Source: an uncultured Clostridia bacterium
GTDB taxonomy: Bacteria > Bacillota > Clostridia > Oscillospirales > Acutalibacteraceae
Length of the DNA stretch: 64,000 nucleotides
Direction: 5' to 3'
Assembly: GCA_947598155.1 (NCBI GenBank)
Contig: CANQFC010000002.1
Location: 1-64,000, forward strand
Numbering within the stretch: the first letter of the stretch is position 1; the number at the start of each line of letters is the position of its first letter. The notes beneath the pieces are model-generated. The model searched no databases. It was not told the DNA's origin and saw only the letters and a list, made by a program, of their open reading frames with translations. A program made the translations under genes and the position numbers. This document shows, piece after piece, positions 7,711 through 16,386 of the stretch.

Positions 7711-8526
7711 ATGAATATGACCGATGGCAACAAAACAAACGCTGAAAATGAAATATATGTTGAGGGCAATGTTATAGCTCTTACTGATTCCAATGTTAAA
7801 GACAAGCCTTCAAACAAATCCTCAAATAAACCCGGTAATGTTCACGCAGGTCACAGGCAAAGGCTGAGAAAGCGCTTTGTTGAAAACGGACTGGACTCTT
7901 TTGAGGACCATAACGCTTTGGAACTTTTCCTTTTTTATGCTATACCGAACCGCGACGTCAACGGTTTAGCGCATACGCTTATCAATGAGTTTGGGTCGCT
8001 GTCTGCGGTTTTTGACGCGCGCTATGAGGATTTGTGTAAGGTCAAGGGAATTTCAGAGTATTCCGCCGCTCTCATTAAGCTTATGCCGGCAATGGCAAGG
8101 CGGTATGAGCAGAATAAAACGTCGGCTGACGATGTTATATACGATTCGCCTGAGAAAATCGCGGAATATATGTCCGGCGTCTATTTCGGCGTCAACCGTG
8201 AAGAGCTGTATATTATCTGTCTTGACAGCGCCTGCCGTCTGTTAAAATGTATAAAGATAGGTACAGGCGAGATTGACAAGGTTTCCGTAAGCTATCGTAA
8301 TATCGCGGAGCAGGTTTTCAGCACTAACGCGGCAAACGTTATTGTAGTACATAACCACGTTTCGGGAATTGTTGCGCCGTCATCGCAGGATATTATTTTC
8401 ACCTCAAACCTTGTTTCCGCTATGAAAGGCGTAGGAATAAGAATAAGCGACCACATAATAATAGGCAGCGGCAAGGATTATTTTTCAATGCGTCAAAGCA
8501 GTAAATGGGGAAATATTTTTAAATAA
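7711..8526 (+). CDS. radC: RadC-family JAB1/MPN domain protein
   Basis: 271 residues. After a polar, low-complexity N-terminal 45 residues comes a helix-hairpin-helix-like region (LCKVKGISEYSAALIKL), then the JAB/MPN metalloprotease fold. The metal site is HNHVSG with SSQD 9 residues on; the usual HNHPSG has Pro replaced by Val. RadC proteins are widely labelled DNA-repair proteins, but the biochemical role is uncertain. ATG 7711 directly abuts the preceding stop. Confidence 0.88.
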   Translation: MNMTDGNKTNAENEIYVEGNVIALTDSNVKDKPSNKSSNKPGNVHAGHRQRLRKRFVENGLDSFEDHNALELFLFYAIPNRDVNGLAHTLINEFGSLSAVFDARYEDLCKVKGISEYSAALIKLMPAMARRYEQNKTSADDVIYDSPEKIAEYMSGVYFGVNREELYIICLDSACRLLKCIKIGTGEIDKVSVSYRNIAEQVFSTNAANVIVVHNHVSGIVAPSSQDIIFTSNLVSAMKGVGIRISDHIIIGSGKDYFSMRQSSKWGNIFK

Positions 8527-8540
8527 AGATTCACTTGCAC

Positions 8541-8569
8541 TTGACAATGATAATATTTTTTCATATAAT
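8541..8569 (+). promoter_or_regulatory. Strong sigma-A promoter of tRNA-Leu
   Basis: TTGACA, 17 bases, TATAAT: both hexamers match consensus, as expected for a stable RNA gene. The predicted start is about 10 bases before the mature tRNA. Confidence 0.85.
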
Positions 8570-8586
8570 ATTTTAGTCACATAAAT

Positions 8587-8673
8587 GCCGGTGTGATGGA
8601 ATTGGCAGACGTAGTGGACTCAAAATCCACCGCTGGCGACAGCGTACCGGTTCGAGTCCGGTCACCGGCACCA
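8587..8673 (+). tRNA. tRNA-Leu (anticodon CAA)
   Basis: A complete type II tRNA: acceptor stem GCCGGTG/CACCGGC, a long variable arm (CGCTGGCGACAGCG), anticodon loop CTCAAAA giving CAA (reads UUG), T-loop TTCGAGT, and an encoded CCA end. Confidence 0.97.
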
Positions 8674-8706
8674 AAATGGGCACATTTTTAAGTGCCCATT
8701 TATTTT
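8674..8706 (+). terminator. Terminator of tRNA-Leu
   Basis: AAATGGGCAC and GTGCCCATTT form a 10-bp perfect stem followed by a T-rich run immediately after the tRNA. Confidence 0.85.
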
Positions 8707-8749
8707 ATTTAAACTTACGTCTATATTTAAAAAGAGGGGAAGGGTCATT

Positions 8750-10195
8750 ATGAAAAAAATTAAACCGTTGCTTGCAGCTTTTGGAGCGGTAAGCGCAGGA
8801 GCGCTTTATTCAAATGTTTTGAAAAACAGCGCAAAAAGACCTAAGCTTTCAGAAAGTAAAAGCTATTTTACCGATGAAGAAATAAACGAATACGCCCTGC
8901 GACTTCAAAAAATGATTCAGTGCAAGACCGTTTCGGTTGAAGGCAGTTTTGACGATACCGAATTTAAAAAACTGAGAGATACGGTTTCAGAGCTGTTCCC
9001 TGAATTTTCCGCAAAAAGCGAAAAGCTTATTTTCGGCGATGACTGCTGGATTTATAAAATTGCGGGAGCTGACTCTTCTCATAATATTATGCTGATGTCG
9101 CACCACGATGTCGTTCCTGCCGACGGTGAATGGGAACACGAGCCGTTTTCGGGCGAAATAGCTGACGGCAAAATATGGGGACGAGGGACAGTAGATACAA
9201 AAACGCCTCTTTTTGCGGAGCTTTCGGCTGTTGAAGAGCTTTTAAAGGAAGGGTTTGAATTTCCCTGCAATGTTTATCTCGGTTCATCGCATAACGAGGA
9301 GCTCGGCGGTGACGGAATACCGAAAGCAAACGAGTATTTTAAAGAAAACGGAATTAATTTTGACGTTATTCTCGATGAAGGCGGCGCTATAATCGAGCCG
9401 CCGCTCGGGGGAATGAAATGCGAAAAATGCGCGATGATAGCCGTTCACGAAAAGGGCAGATATTATTTCAACTGCACGGCAAAAGCGGGCAACGCGCACG
9501 CAAGCCTTACAAGCGCCGCAAATCTTAATGTAGTTGAGCGAATGACGGCCTTTATAAACGAAACAACTAAAGGCAACATTTTTATAAGAGAAATAAATCC
9601 TCAAATTGAGGCGATGTTTGAGCATCTTGCCCCGTACAGCTCAATGCCGATGAATTTGCTTTTTTCAAATCTTTGGCTGTTCAGACCTATACTCAAAAAG
9701 GTTATGCCCAAAATCAACGCGCAGGCCGGCGGACTTATAGGCACTACCTGCTCGTTCGGTAAAATTGAGGGCGACACCTCCAAAAAAATCTGCACTGCAA
9801 GGGCGTTTTTAAGGCCTGTTAACAGCGCCGATTTTAAAAAGGATATTGAAAGCTTTAAAAAGGCTGCGGAAAAATATGACATTGAGTTAGAGCTTGACAA
9901 AGAGAGCGAATATCACGAGCCTGCTGATATGAGCAAGCCGCAGTTTGAATATTTGAAAAAGTGCGTATCAGAAATTTTCCCGCAGTATCCCGTAACGCCG
10001 TTTATTCTTCCGGCCGGTACGGACGCGAGAACGCTGACCGATGTTTGCGAGTGCGTGCTTAGGTTTGCGCCTATCAGACTTTCTAAACAACAGCTCGATT
10101 CCGTCCATTCGGAAAATGAGAACATTGACCTTGACGCCGTTGCGGACTGCGTTAAATTTTACAAACATTTTTTAACAAACTATCGGTGCAATTAA
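8750..10195 (+). CDS. M20 family metallopeptidase/deacylase
   Basis: 481 residues. A short hydrophobic N-terminus (MKKIKPLLAAFGAVSAGALY) may anchor it. The M20 dizinc site is visible: MSHHDVVPADG (His and catalytic Asp), GRGTVDTK (bridging Asp), SHNEELGG (general base Glu and Glu ligand), ILDEGGA and a late GTDART. It resembles long PM20D1-like members acting on N-acyl amino acids or peptides, cutting or condensing amide bonds. Start ATG 8750 follows GAGGGGAAGG. It stands alone between two terminators. Confidence 0.85.
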   Translation: MKKIKPLLAAFGAVSAGALYSNVLKNSAKRPKLSESKSYFTDEEINEYALRLQKMIQCKTVSVEGSFDDTEFKKLRDTVSELFPEFSAKSEKLIFGDDCWIYKIAGADSSHNIMLMSHHDVVPADGEWEHEPFSGEIADGKIWGRGTVDTKTPLFAELSAVEELLKEGFEFPCNVYLGSSHNEELGGDGIPKANEYFKENGINFDVILDEGGAIIEPPLGGMKCEKCAMIAVHEKGRYYFNCTAKAGNAHASLTSAANLNVVERMTAFINETTKGNIFIREINPQIEAMFEHLAPYSSMPMNLLFSNLWLFRPILKKVMPKINAQAGGLIGTTCSFGKIEGDTSKKICTARAFLRPVNSADFKKDIESFKKAAEKYDIELELDKESEYHEPADMSKPQFEYLKKCVSEIFPQYPVTPFILPAGTDARTLTDVCECVLRFAPIRLSKQQLDSVHSENENIDLDAVADCVKFYKHFLTNYRCN

Positions 10196-10294
10196 AATAC
10201 TGCGGACGCGTCTGCTTTAAATCGGAATTTTAGAGCTCGTCTTAATTTTTTCCGCGGTTCGCGTTAATAAACCAAAAACAGATTTTACAAGCTG

Positions 10295-10323
10295 AAAGGA
10301 CTGCAAACCGCAGTCCTTTTTTT
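10295..10323 (+). terminator. Terminator of the M20 peptidase gene
   Basis: GGACTGC/GCAGTCC 7-bp stem with a 5-base loop followed by seven T. In the 433-base gap to 10628, this, a promoter at 10419 and a repeat at 10530 are the signals I can recognise. Confidence 0.9.
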
Positions 10324-10418
10324 GTGTTCTGCAATTTGTTCTGTAATTTATGTATGTAATCAATTTTTCTTATTTTCTTGCATTTTTGCACGTCTTTTCT
10401 GCGTTTCTGCAATTCGTA

Positions 10419-10447
10419 TTGACTTTATATACAATTTATGATATAAG
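10419..10447 (+). promoter_or_regulatory. Promoter of the small membrane protein gene
   Basis: TTGACT, 17 bases, TATAAG, about 180 bases upstream of the start codon. The long untranslated leader contains a copy of the dispersed repeat and small A/T-rich hairpins. Confidence 0.6.
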
Positions 10448-10529
10448 GGCATTGAAAGTAAAAAAATTTTATACTTTTAAATACAATGATTTATTTTCGG
10501 TTTTTCCTTAATTACGGAAATTTTGCTTT

Positions 10530-10557
10530 TCAATAAGGGGCTTGCCCCGTTATTATA
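10530..10557. repeat. Dispersed palindromic repeat, copy 2
   Basis: TCAATAAGGGGCTTGCCCCG followed by TTATTATA: the closest copy to the family consensus. It lies in the leader of the membrane protein gene at 10629. Confidence 0.85.
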
Positions 10558-10628
10558 GGGAGGTGAATAAATATTTTTGTACGCATTTAAAAAATTGTGG
10601 GTAGGTTAATGTGAATAAGGAGGTTAAT

Positions 10629-11108
10629 ATGAATCAAAAATCACTTAAATTTAACGCATACGTTCAGGCATTGGCATTTTTATTGAGCGGCGGACTTATT
10701 ATTGTGCTTTCATTTTTTAATACATTTGAACGTTTGAATGACGCAATAAAGATAAGTCAGGATTCCGAATATGAATATTTAAGGCATTTTACATCGGGGT
10801 GGTACAGCGATGAAGGTACGGCGTTGTGGTATTTTATCGCTTTTGGAATAGTGCTTGCGATTTCGGTAATAACGGCTTTGTTTTATAGTAAAGTCTATTC
10901 AAAACCGACATTCCGTCTTTTAAGCTGTGCCTTTATTCCCCTTGGTATTGCGGATTTTTCGTATTTAATAATAGGCGCTTTAAATTACAGGTTTTCGGCA
11001 AATATTGACGCGCTGTTATCGGTAATTTTCTTTTTGGTAGGTTTTGTGTATTTTATTATTACGCTTGCTTTACTTATAAAAGATATATACAAATTAAGAA
11101 AAGATTAA
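10629..11108 (+). CDS. Four-helix membrane protein, function unknown
   Basis: 159 residues with four predicted membrane segments (roughly residues 12-32, 65-85, 95-120 and 128-150) and a basic end (KDIYKLRKD). An in-frame GTG lies at 10611, but AAGGAGG at 10617-10623 is spaced for ATG 10629, which I choose. I recognise no family. Confidence 0.6.
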   Translation: MNQKSLKFNAYVQALAFLLSGGLIIVLSFFNTFERLNDAIKISQDSEYEYLRHFTSGWYSDEGTALWYFIAFGIVLAISVITALFYSKVYSKPTFRLLSCAFIPLGIADFSYLIIGALNYRFSANIDALLSVIFFLVGFVYFIITLALLIKDIYKLRKD

Positions 11109-11124
11109 ATAATTTCAGTTTAGC

Positions 11125-11152
11125 AGGGTATGCCGGGTTCGGTATGCCCTGT
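11125..11152 (+). terminator. Stem-loop after the membrane protein gene
   Basis: CAGGGTATGCCG pairs with CGGTATGCCCTG (12 bp, two G-U pairs, 4-base loop). The T-run after it is poor, so it may be a weak terminator or an mRNA-end stabiliser. Confidence 0.5.
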
Positions 11153-11209
11153 AAAATTTGATTGCAAAAACCGAACTTGTTTGCCGATGCTTTTTGCCCG
11201 TAGCTTTTC

Positions 11210-11237
11210 CATTAACGGGGGCAGTCCCCTTATCGAA
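11210..11237. repeat. Dispersed palindromic repeat, copy 3 (degenerate, inverted)
   Basis: ATTAACGGGGGCAGTCCCCTTATCGAA, a diverged copy in the opposite orientation, ahead of the M28 peptidase promoter. Confidence 0.55.
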
Positions 11238-11251
11238 ATTTTTAAAATGTA

Positions 11252-11280
11252 TTGCGCTTTTATAAAATAAGTGGTAAAAT
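11252..11280 (+). promoter_or_regulatory. Promoter of the M28 peptidase gene
   Basis: TTGCGC, 17 bases, TAAAAT, with the ribosome site GAGGAGG 15-21 bases downstream. Confidence 0.55.
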
Positions 11281-11308
11281 TATCATATATTTATGAGGAG
11301 GTTATGTT

Positions 11309-12565
11309 ATGGATTTATCAAAAATTATCAGCAAAAAAGATGAAGCCGCCCGTTATATGATTGATGAAATCACTCATATTTGCAAGGATTTTGAAAAGAG
11401 AGACCCCGGCTCAAAAGGCGAGCTTCAGGCGTGCGAGTATATGGCTGAAGTGCTGAAAAAAGACTGCGGGTGCGATTATGCGGAAATTGAATCGTTTAAG
11501 GAAAATCCCGGCTCTTTCTTCGGTTGGATTTATTTTACCATAAGCTTTGTTTTGGCCGCAATAGCTTTGTATTTCGTTGCTCCCGTTGTCTCGGCGGTGC
11601 TTATCGTATTGGGCCTTGCGATAGTTTTTATTCAGTTTGGGCTCTATAAAAAGCTTGTTGACAGATTTTTCCCCGAAAAAACAGGCCATAATGTTACGGC
11701 AATCAAAAAGCCTAAGGGCGAGGTTAAAAGGCGCATAATGTTCAACGGACACCCCGACGCCTGCTGGGAATGGCCCGTAAACTATGCTCTGGGCGGCGTC
11801 GGCTTTGAAGGGCACGCGGTAATCTGCGGAATAGGCGCTGTTTATTATCTTGTCCTCTCAATCATCGCCTGTGTAAATAACAGGGCGGTAGGTCTGTTTT
11901 CTGCAAACGGCTCTTTCTCCGAATGGGATTTAACGTCAAAATTGGCCATATGCGGCTTTGTCTTTATTCCGTTTTTGGTTGGCCTCTATTTTATGTGGAA
12001 CAAGCACAGAATAGTTGACGGCGCAAACGACAACCTTTCGGGCTGTTATATGGGTATCGCTATTCTCAAAGCCTTAAAGGACGAGGGAATAGAGCTTGAA
12101 AATACCGAATTGGGCGTAATTCTCACAGGCTCCGAGGAGGCAGGTCTCAGAGGTTCAATGGCCTGGTGCGAGGCGCATAAGGACGATTTTAACGATGTTC
12201 CGACATTTATCATTTCCTATGATACAATTCACGACCCCAAATATCTTATGACAAATTACCGCGACCTTAACGGTACGGTAAAGGTTGATAAAGATGTTTC
12301 CGACCTCTATATGGAGGCGGCAAAGGCGGTTAATGTACCCTGCAAAAAGGGCTGGGTTCCACCCCTGGGCGGCGCGACGGATTCTGCGGCCTTTGCAAAA
12401 GCCGGTTTCCGCGCAACGGGTATAACGGGACTTAACCATAAGCTTGAAAACTATTATCATACAAGAAGAGATACATACGACAATATGAACGCCGAGGGGC
12501 TTGCCAACTGCTTTGCGGCATCCGTTAAGGCTCTTGAAATGTTTGATAACGGCGCGAAACAATAA
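11309..12565 (+). CDS. M28 family membrane-associated metallopeptidase
   Basis: 418 residues. The dizinc aminopeptidase motifs are visible: NGHPDACWEW (a variant of the first His-x-Asp), VDGANDNLSGC (bridging Asp), TGSEEAGLRG (Glu pair), SYDTIHD and a C-terminal YYHTRRDTYDN His. Two blocks of hydrophobic segments (residues about 70-112 and 165-230) interrupt the fold, so the enzyme is probably embedded in or lies on the membrane. It is likely an aminopeptidase; the substrate is unknown. ATG 11309 follows GAGGAGG. Confidence 0.82.
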   Translation: MDLSKIISKKDEAARYMIDEITHICKDFEKRDPGSKGELQACEYMAEVLKKDCGCDYAEIESFKENPGSFFGWIYFTISFVLAAIALYFVAPVVSAVLIVLGLAIVFIQFGLYKKLVDRFFPEKTGHNVTAIKKPKGEVKRRIMFNGHPDACWEWPVNYALGGVGFEGHAVICGIGAVYYLVLSIIACVNNRAVGLFSANGSFSEWDLTSKLAICGFVFIPFLVGLYFMWNKHRIVDGANDNLSGCYMGIAILKALKDEGIELENTELGVILTGSEEAGLRGSMAWCEAHKDDFNDVPTFIISYDTIHDPKYLMTNYRDLNGTVKVDKDVSDLYMEAAKAVNVPCKKGWVPPLGGATDSAAFAKAGFRATGITGLNHKLENYYHTRRDTYDNMNAEGLANCFAASVKALEMFDNGAKQ

Positions 12566-12585
12566 AATTTAAAATAAAAAATTTG

Positions 12586-12629
12586 CTCCCTTGTTAGTAT
12601 TCTTGCCAAAAAAACAAGGGAGTTTTTTT
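12586..12629 (+). terminator. Terminator of the M28 peptidase gene
   Basis: CTCCCTTGTT pairs with AACAAGGGAG (10 bp), followed by seven T. Confidence 0.88.
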
Positions 12630-12638
12630 ATTTTTTTG

Positions 12639-12667
12639 TTGAAAAATATGTTATATAATGTTATAAT
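12639..12667 (+). promoter_or_regulatory. Promoter of the GPH symporter gene
   Basis: TTGAAA, 17 bases, TATAAT, about 30 bases before the start codon. Confidence 0.75.
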
Positions 12668-12696
12668 ACATTTATATTTATGAAAGGAGAGATAAA

Positions 12697-14259
12697 ATGA
12701 GTAAAAATAATAACTCAGTTCCTTCAAATGCAATTAAGCACAACACGTATTCCGGTAAGGAATTAACGGGCTATTTAATTGGACTTGCGGGGCAAAATAT
12801 TATTTACAACATCATTTCCGGCGGGTTGCAGTACTACTGGCAGTCAATTATTTTCCTGCCGGCGATGGCAATTTCCATCATTTTCTTTATAGCTCGTGTT
12901 TGGGACGCGGTCAACGACCCGATGATGGGTTCAATCGTTGACCACACAAGAACAAAATGGGGTAAATGCAAGCCTTACCTTATGTTTGTTCCTGTTCCTA
13001 TCGGTATTATAACCATTTTGACTTTCTGCAACGGTACATATACCGACTATTCCTCAACCGGAATGCATGTTTTAATTATTTTATGGGCGGCAATTTCCTA
13101 TATCCTTTGGGGTATGGCTTACACTGTCGGCGATATTCCGCTTTGGGGCGTTACGTCTCTTATGACCGATGACGAAAAAGACAGAGCAAAGGCACTTTCA
13201 CTTGCGAGAATAGTTGCGAATGTCGGCGCAATAGGTATGCTCATTACTTTTGCCGGTAAATCGTTTTCTCAAACGTTCCAAGAGAAAAACGGTCTTGACG
13301 TTTTGCACGCCGACAAATTGTCTTATATCATAGTTGCGGTTGCGCTTACTGTTTTCGCGACAATTCTTTTCCAATTCTCAGGTCTTTCGGTAAAAGAGAG
13401 AGTTCAGCAGTCCGAAAAGAAATACACCATGAAAGAAAACTTCAAAATTATGTTTTCTAACGACCCGTTCAGAAGACTTCTCATTTCAGGTGTATTAAGA
13501 AGTCCGATTCAGCTTTTGTCCATAGTCGGCTTAACTCTTGTTATGTATTATTTCTTTGACAACAACCTTGCAAATATGGTTGTCGACGGAAAGCTCCAAA
13601 TCGTTAAGATTATTCAGCTTTTAGTTATGGCGCTCGGCCTTTTGGGCGGTATGATTATCGGTACTGCCGTTACTCCAAAGCTTGTCGGCAAATTCGGTAA
13701 AAAACAGCTTTACAATTTTTACTCAATAGCGGGCGCTGTGCCGTATTGCTTAATATTTGCCGTTTATAAGCTTGCTGACGGCAACCTTATGAAGAATATG
13801 TTCTACGTTCTTCTTATGGCTGTTATGATGTTTGCTTCGTCCTGGGCAATGGGCTCAATCAACATTCTTCAGTCGATTATGATTGCCGACTGCGTTGACT
13901 ATGAGGAGCATAAGAACGGCGTCCGTACAGACGGCGTATTCTTCTCAGGCCAGTCGTTTATAACAAAGCTTTCAATGGGTGTTTCATCGCTTATTTCAGG
14001 CTTTGTTTACAGCGCGGTTCATTACACCGACAAGTATATTGAAACGCTTAATACCGAGCTTGCCGAAGGCAAATATCATTTCTTCGAGGCAAACGACGGA
14101 AAATATGCAATGGCTATGTTCCTTCTTATTTCGATTCCGCCGGCAATCGGTATGTTGCTTTCCGCTATTCCGACTATTAAATATCCTCTTACGGACCAAG
14201 AGCATACAAGAATCCTCAATGAACTTATTGAGAAACGTGCTTCAAAGCCGGAAGATTGA
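12697..14259 (+). CDS. GPH-family (MelB-like) sugar:cation symporter
   Basis: 520 residues, about 12 membrane helices. RVWDAVNDPMMGSIVDHTRTKWGKCKPYL near residue 70 contains the D-x3-D cation-site helix and the loop 2-3 motif of the glycoside-pentoside-hexuronide:cation symporters. The loop EHKNGVRTDGVFFS (about 405) is the second family hallmark. It probably imports a glycoside or oligosaccharide with Na+ or H+. It is monocistronic with its own promoter and terminator, and no glycosidase is adjacent. Start ATG 12697 follows AAAGGAGAG. Confidence 0.88.
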   Translation: MSKNNNSVPSNAIKHNTYSGKELTGYLIGLAGQNIIYNIISGGLQYYWQSIIFLPAMAISIIFFIARVWDAVNDPMMGSIVDHTRTKWGKCKPYLMFVPVPIGIITILTFCNGTYTDYSSTGMHVLIILWAAISYILWGMAYTVGDIPLWGVTSLMTDDEKDRAKALSLARIVANVGAIGMLITFAGKSFSQTFQEKNGLDVLHADKLSYIIVAVALTVFATILFQFSGLSVKERVQQSEKKYTMKENFKIMFSNDPFRRLLISGVLRSPIQLLSIVGLTLVMYYFFDNNLANMVVDGKLQIVKIIQLLVMALGLLGGMIIGTAVTPKLVGKFGKKQLYNFYSIAGAVPYCLIFAVYKLADGNLMKNMFYVLLMAVMMFASSWAMGSINILQSIMIADCVDYEEHKNGVRTDGVFFSGQSFITKLSMGVSSLISGFVYSAVHYTDKYIETLNTELAEGKYHFFEANDGKYAMAMFLLISIPPAIGMLLSAIPTIKYPLTDQEHTRILNELIEKRASKPED

Positions 14260-14283
14260 TTTAATATCAGAACATAATAAAGG

Positions 14284-14313
14284 GAGCTTACTCTAAATGA
14301 GTAAGCTCTTTTT
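14284..14313 (+). terminator. Terminator of the symporter gene
   Basis: GAGCTTACTC/GAGTAAGCTC, a perfect 10-bp stem with a 5-base loop, followed by five T. Confidence 0.92.
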
Positions 14314-14324
14314 ATTGCAAAAAT

Positions 14325-14354
14325 CATTCAATAAGGTTTGCCCCTTATTCAATG
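14325..14354. repeat. Dispersed palindromic repeat, copy 4
   Basis: CATTCAATAAGGTTTGCCCCTTATTCAATG, with extended outer symmetry (CATTCAATAAGG against CCTTATTCAATG allowing two mismatches). It sits 12 bases after the symporter terminator and before the convergent decarboxylase operon end. Confidence 0.75.
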
Positions 14355-14374
14355 CCTTTAAGCGGTATTAAATT

Positions 14375-15571
14375 TTAACCGAGCCTTGAAAGCAGGAAAC
14401 CTGCCGCAACAGCCGAGCCGATAACCCCCGCAACATTCGGACCCATAGCGTGCATAAGCAAGAAGTTTGAGGAATTGTATTTTCTTCCTTCAACCTGAGA
14501 AACACGGGCGGCCATCGGAACTGCCGAAACGCCTGCCGAGCCGATAAGGGGATTGATTTTGCCCTTAGTGACAACGTACATAATCTTTGCGAAAAGCACG
14601 CCGCCTGCGGTTGAAAACATAAAAGCTATAAGACCGATTAGAATTACAAGGAAAGTTTTAATGTCAAGGAACGTCTTTCCTTCTGCGGTAGCGCCGACAG
14701 TCACGCCGAGCATAATTGTAACTATGTTGCAAAGCGCGTTTTGAGCCGTGTCCGAAAGTCTGTCTGTTACACCCGATTCCTTAAAAAGGTTGCCAAGCAT
14801 AAGCATACCGATAAGCGGAGCGGTTGACGGAATAATCAGAACGCATATAACGGTAACAACTATTGGGAAAATAATTTTTTCCGCTTTGCTGACGGTTCTT
14901 AATTGTTCCATTTTTACCTTACGCTCTTTTTCTGTCGTAAGAAGTTTCATTATAGGCGGCTGAATAAGCGGAATCAACGCCATATACGAATACGCCGCAA
15001 CGGCGATGGGGCCTAAAAGGTGAGGGGCGAGCTTGCCGGTAAGGTAAATAGCTGTGGGACCGTCCGCGCCGCCGATAATAGCGATTGAGGCGGCTTCCAA
15101 AAGAGAAAATCCTTCATATCCCGGAATAAGATTCGTCGCGCAGGCAATTATAAAAGCGACATAAATACCGAGCTGAGCCGCGGCGCCCAAAAGAAGGCTT
15201 GACGGGTTTGCAAGAAGCGGTCCGAAATCCGTCATCGCGCCAACGCCTAAAAAGATTAAGCAGGGGAATATACTTGATTTAACACCGCAGTAAATTAGCC
15301 TCAGTACGCCCGAATCATACCAGTGTGCCGAGGCGTCGAGGACTTCGCCGCCGGGTGTGGCAATAGCGAGAGGGTCATACATAATTTCGGGATAAATGTT
15401 TACAAGTAGCATTCCGAATGCTATGGGCAAAAGGAGCAAAGGCTCATATTTTTTAACTATTGCAAGGTAAAGCAAAGCAAATGAAATCAAAATCATAGCC
15501 CAGTTTTGCCAAGCAAGATGCGCAAAGCCCGATTCGCGGAAAAGGCTTACAAGAGCGTCAATAATCTGCAT
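14375..15571 (-). CDS. oadB: Na+-translocating decarboxylase beta subunit
   Basis: 398 residues, about 9-11 membrane helices. The family signature GGADGPTAIY near residue 170 and the GSAGVSAVPMAARV segment near residue 345 identify the OadB/GcdB/MmdB family, which couples decarboxylation of carboxybiotin to export of Na+. Last gene of a four-gene minus-strand operon (carboxyltransferase, small membrane subunit, biotin carrier, beta). Start ATG 15571 follows AAGGGGGAAC. Confidence 0.92.
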   Translation of the reverse strand: MQIIDALVSLFRESGFAHLAWQNWAMILISFALLYLAIVKKYEPLLLLPIAFGMLLVNIYPEIMYDPLAIATPGGEVLDASAHWYDSGVLRLIYCGVKSSIFPCLIFLGVGAMTDFGPLLANPSSLLLGAAAQLGIYVAFIIACATNLIPGYEGFSLLEAASIAIIGGADGPTAIYLTGKLAPHLLGPIAVAAYSYMALIPLIQPPIMKLLTTEKERKVKMEQLRTVSKAEKIIFPIVVTVICVLIIPSTAPLIGMLMLGNLFKESGVTDRLSDTAQNALCNIVTIMLGVTVGATAEGKTFLDIKTFLVILIGLIAFMFSTAGGVLFAKIMYVVTKGKINPLIGSAGVSAVPMAARVSQVEGRKYNSSNFLLMHAMGPNVAGVIGSAVAAGFLLSRLG

Positions 15572-15583
15572 ATCTGTTCCCCC

Positions 15584-15979
15584 TTAACCTATTAAGGCGA
15601 GAACAGCGTCCGTGTCAACTGTCTGACCCTGCGCGGCAACTATCTGGGAAACCGTACCCGAAATCGGCGCCACAATTTCATTTTCCATTTTCATAGCCTC
15701 AAGAATAAAGAGGACGTCGCCTTCTTTTACATTTTGTCCTTGAGAGGCGTTTACTTTAAGTATTGTGCCCGGCATAGGCGATTTAACTGGCGTGCCGTTG
15801 CCCGTAATAACTTGCGCAGGCGGCGCTGACGGTACGGGAGCCGGTGCCGATACGGGAGCCGCAGCAGATGCAGGCGCCGGCGCCACGGCCGCGTCTGAGA
15901 CATTTGTGACAATAGCCTCTTTAGTTTCGGTAACATCTACCTCATAGTTCTTACCGTTTAAGGTAACGATATATTTCAT
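15584..15979 (-). CDS. Biotin carrier subunit of the decarboxylase
   Basis: 131 residues. Residues 1-30 form a small beta domain, 31-57 are an Ala/Pro linker, and 60-131 are a biotinyl domain with EAMKMEN; K97 is the expected biotinylated lysine. It would shuttle the carboxyl group from the transferase to the beta subunit. It is a free-standing protein here, whereas in Klebsiella OadA the domain is fused to the alpha subunit. Start ATG 15979 after AGGGGGAT. Confidence 0.92.
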   Translation of the reverse strand: MKYIVTLNGKNYEVDVTETKEAIVTNVSDAAVAPAPASAAAPVSAPAPVPSAPPAQVITGNGTPVKSPMPGTILKVNASQGQNVKEGDVLFILEAMKMENEIVAPISGTVSQIVAAQGQTVDTDAVLALIG

Positions 15980-15991
15980 TTTTTATCCCCC

Positions 15992-16375
15992 TTATTCTTC
16001 AATCAGCTTAATTGAGTTAAATTGCAATCTGTTAAGCGGAATACCGCTTTCGTTTGAAACGATTGCCATAATAATTGCGGCGGTTTTTTCGTCCGTTTTG
16101 TAAAGGTCAAGCGAACCTGCGGACAGCGTTTCGGGAAGCGGTTTTTCTGCTTTTTCCGTCTTTATCTCTTTTTGAATCGGATTTAAAGTTACAGTTTCGG
16201 CCGTTTTAGCGGATTTTTTCCGAGCAAAGCCTTCGGCCGTGCGTATTGCCTTTGAAAGTATAACGACTATTACCGCAAGCAACGCCAAAATAATCATAAC
16301 TATGATTATTCCCGTAACCGAAATACTGAGCGCCTCGCTTATAGAAACCGATTGTTTTAACAGCGTGTTAGCCAT
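15992..16375 (-). CDS. oadG: OadG-family small membrane subunit of the decarboxylase
   Basis: 127 residues from ATG 16375, chosen over ATG 16381 because GAGAGG is then spaced 7 bases away. One N-terminal membrane helix (about residues 18-42), a charged stretch with Lys and Ala, and a C-terminal soluble part. It matches the gamma/delta subunits that hold the soluble transferase to the membrane pump. Its place between alpha and the biotin carrier supports this. Confidence 0.8.
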   Translation of the reverse strand: MANTLLKQSVSISEALSISVTGIIIVMIILALLAVIVVILSKAIRTAEGFARKKSAKTAETVTLNPIQKEIKTEKAEKPLPETLSAGSLDLYKTDEKTAAIIMAIVSNESGIPLNRLQFNSIKLIEE

Positions 16376-16386
16376 ATTCATACCTC

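Noticed and set aside
9284-9625. 113-residue minus-strand frame inside the M20 peptidase gene
   Set aside because: Antisense shadow without supporting signals.
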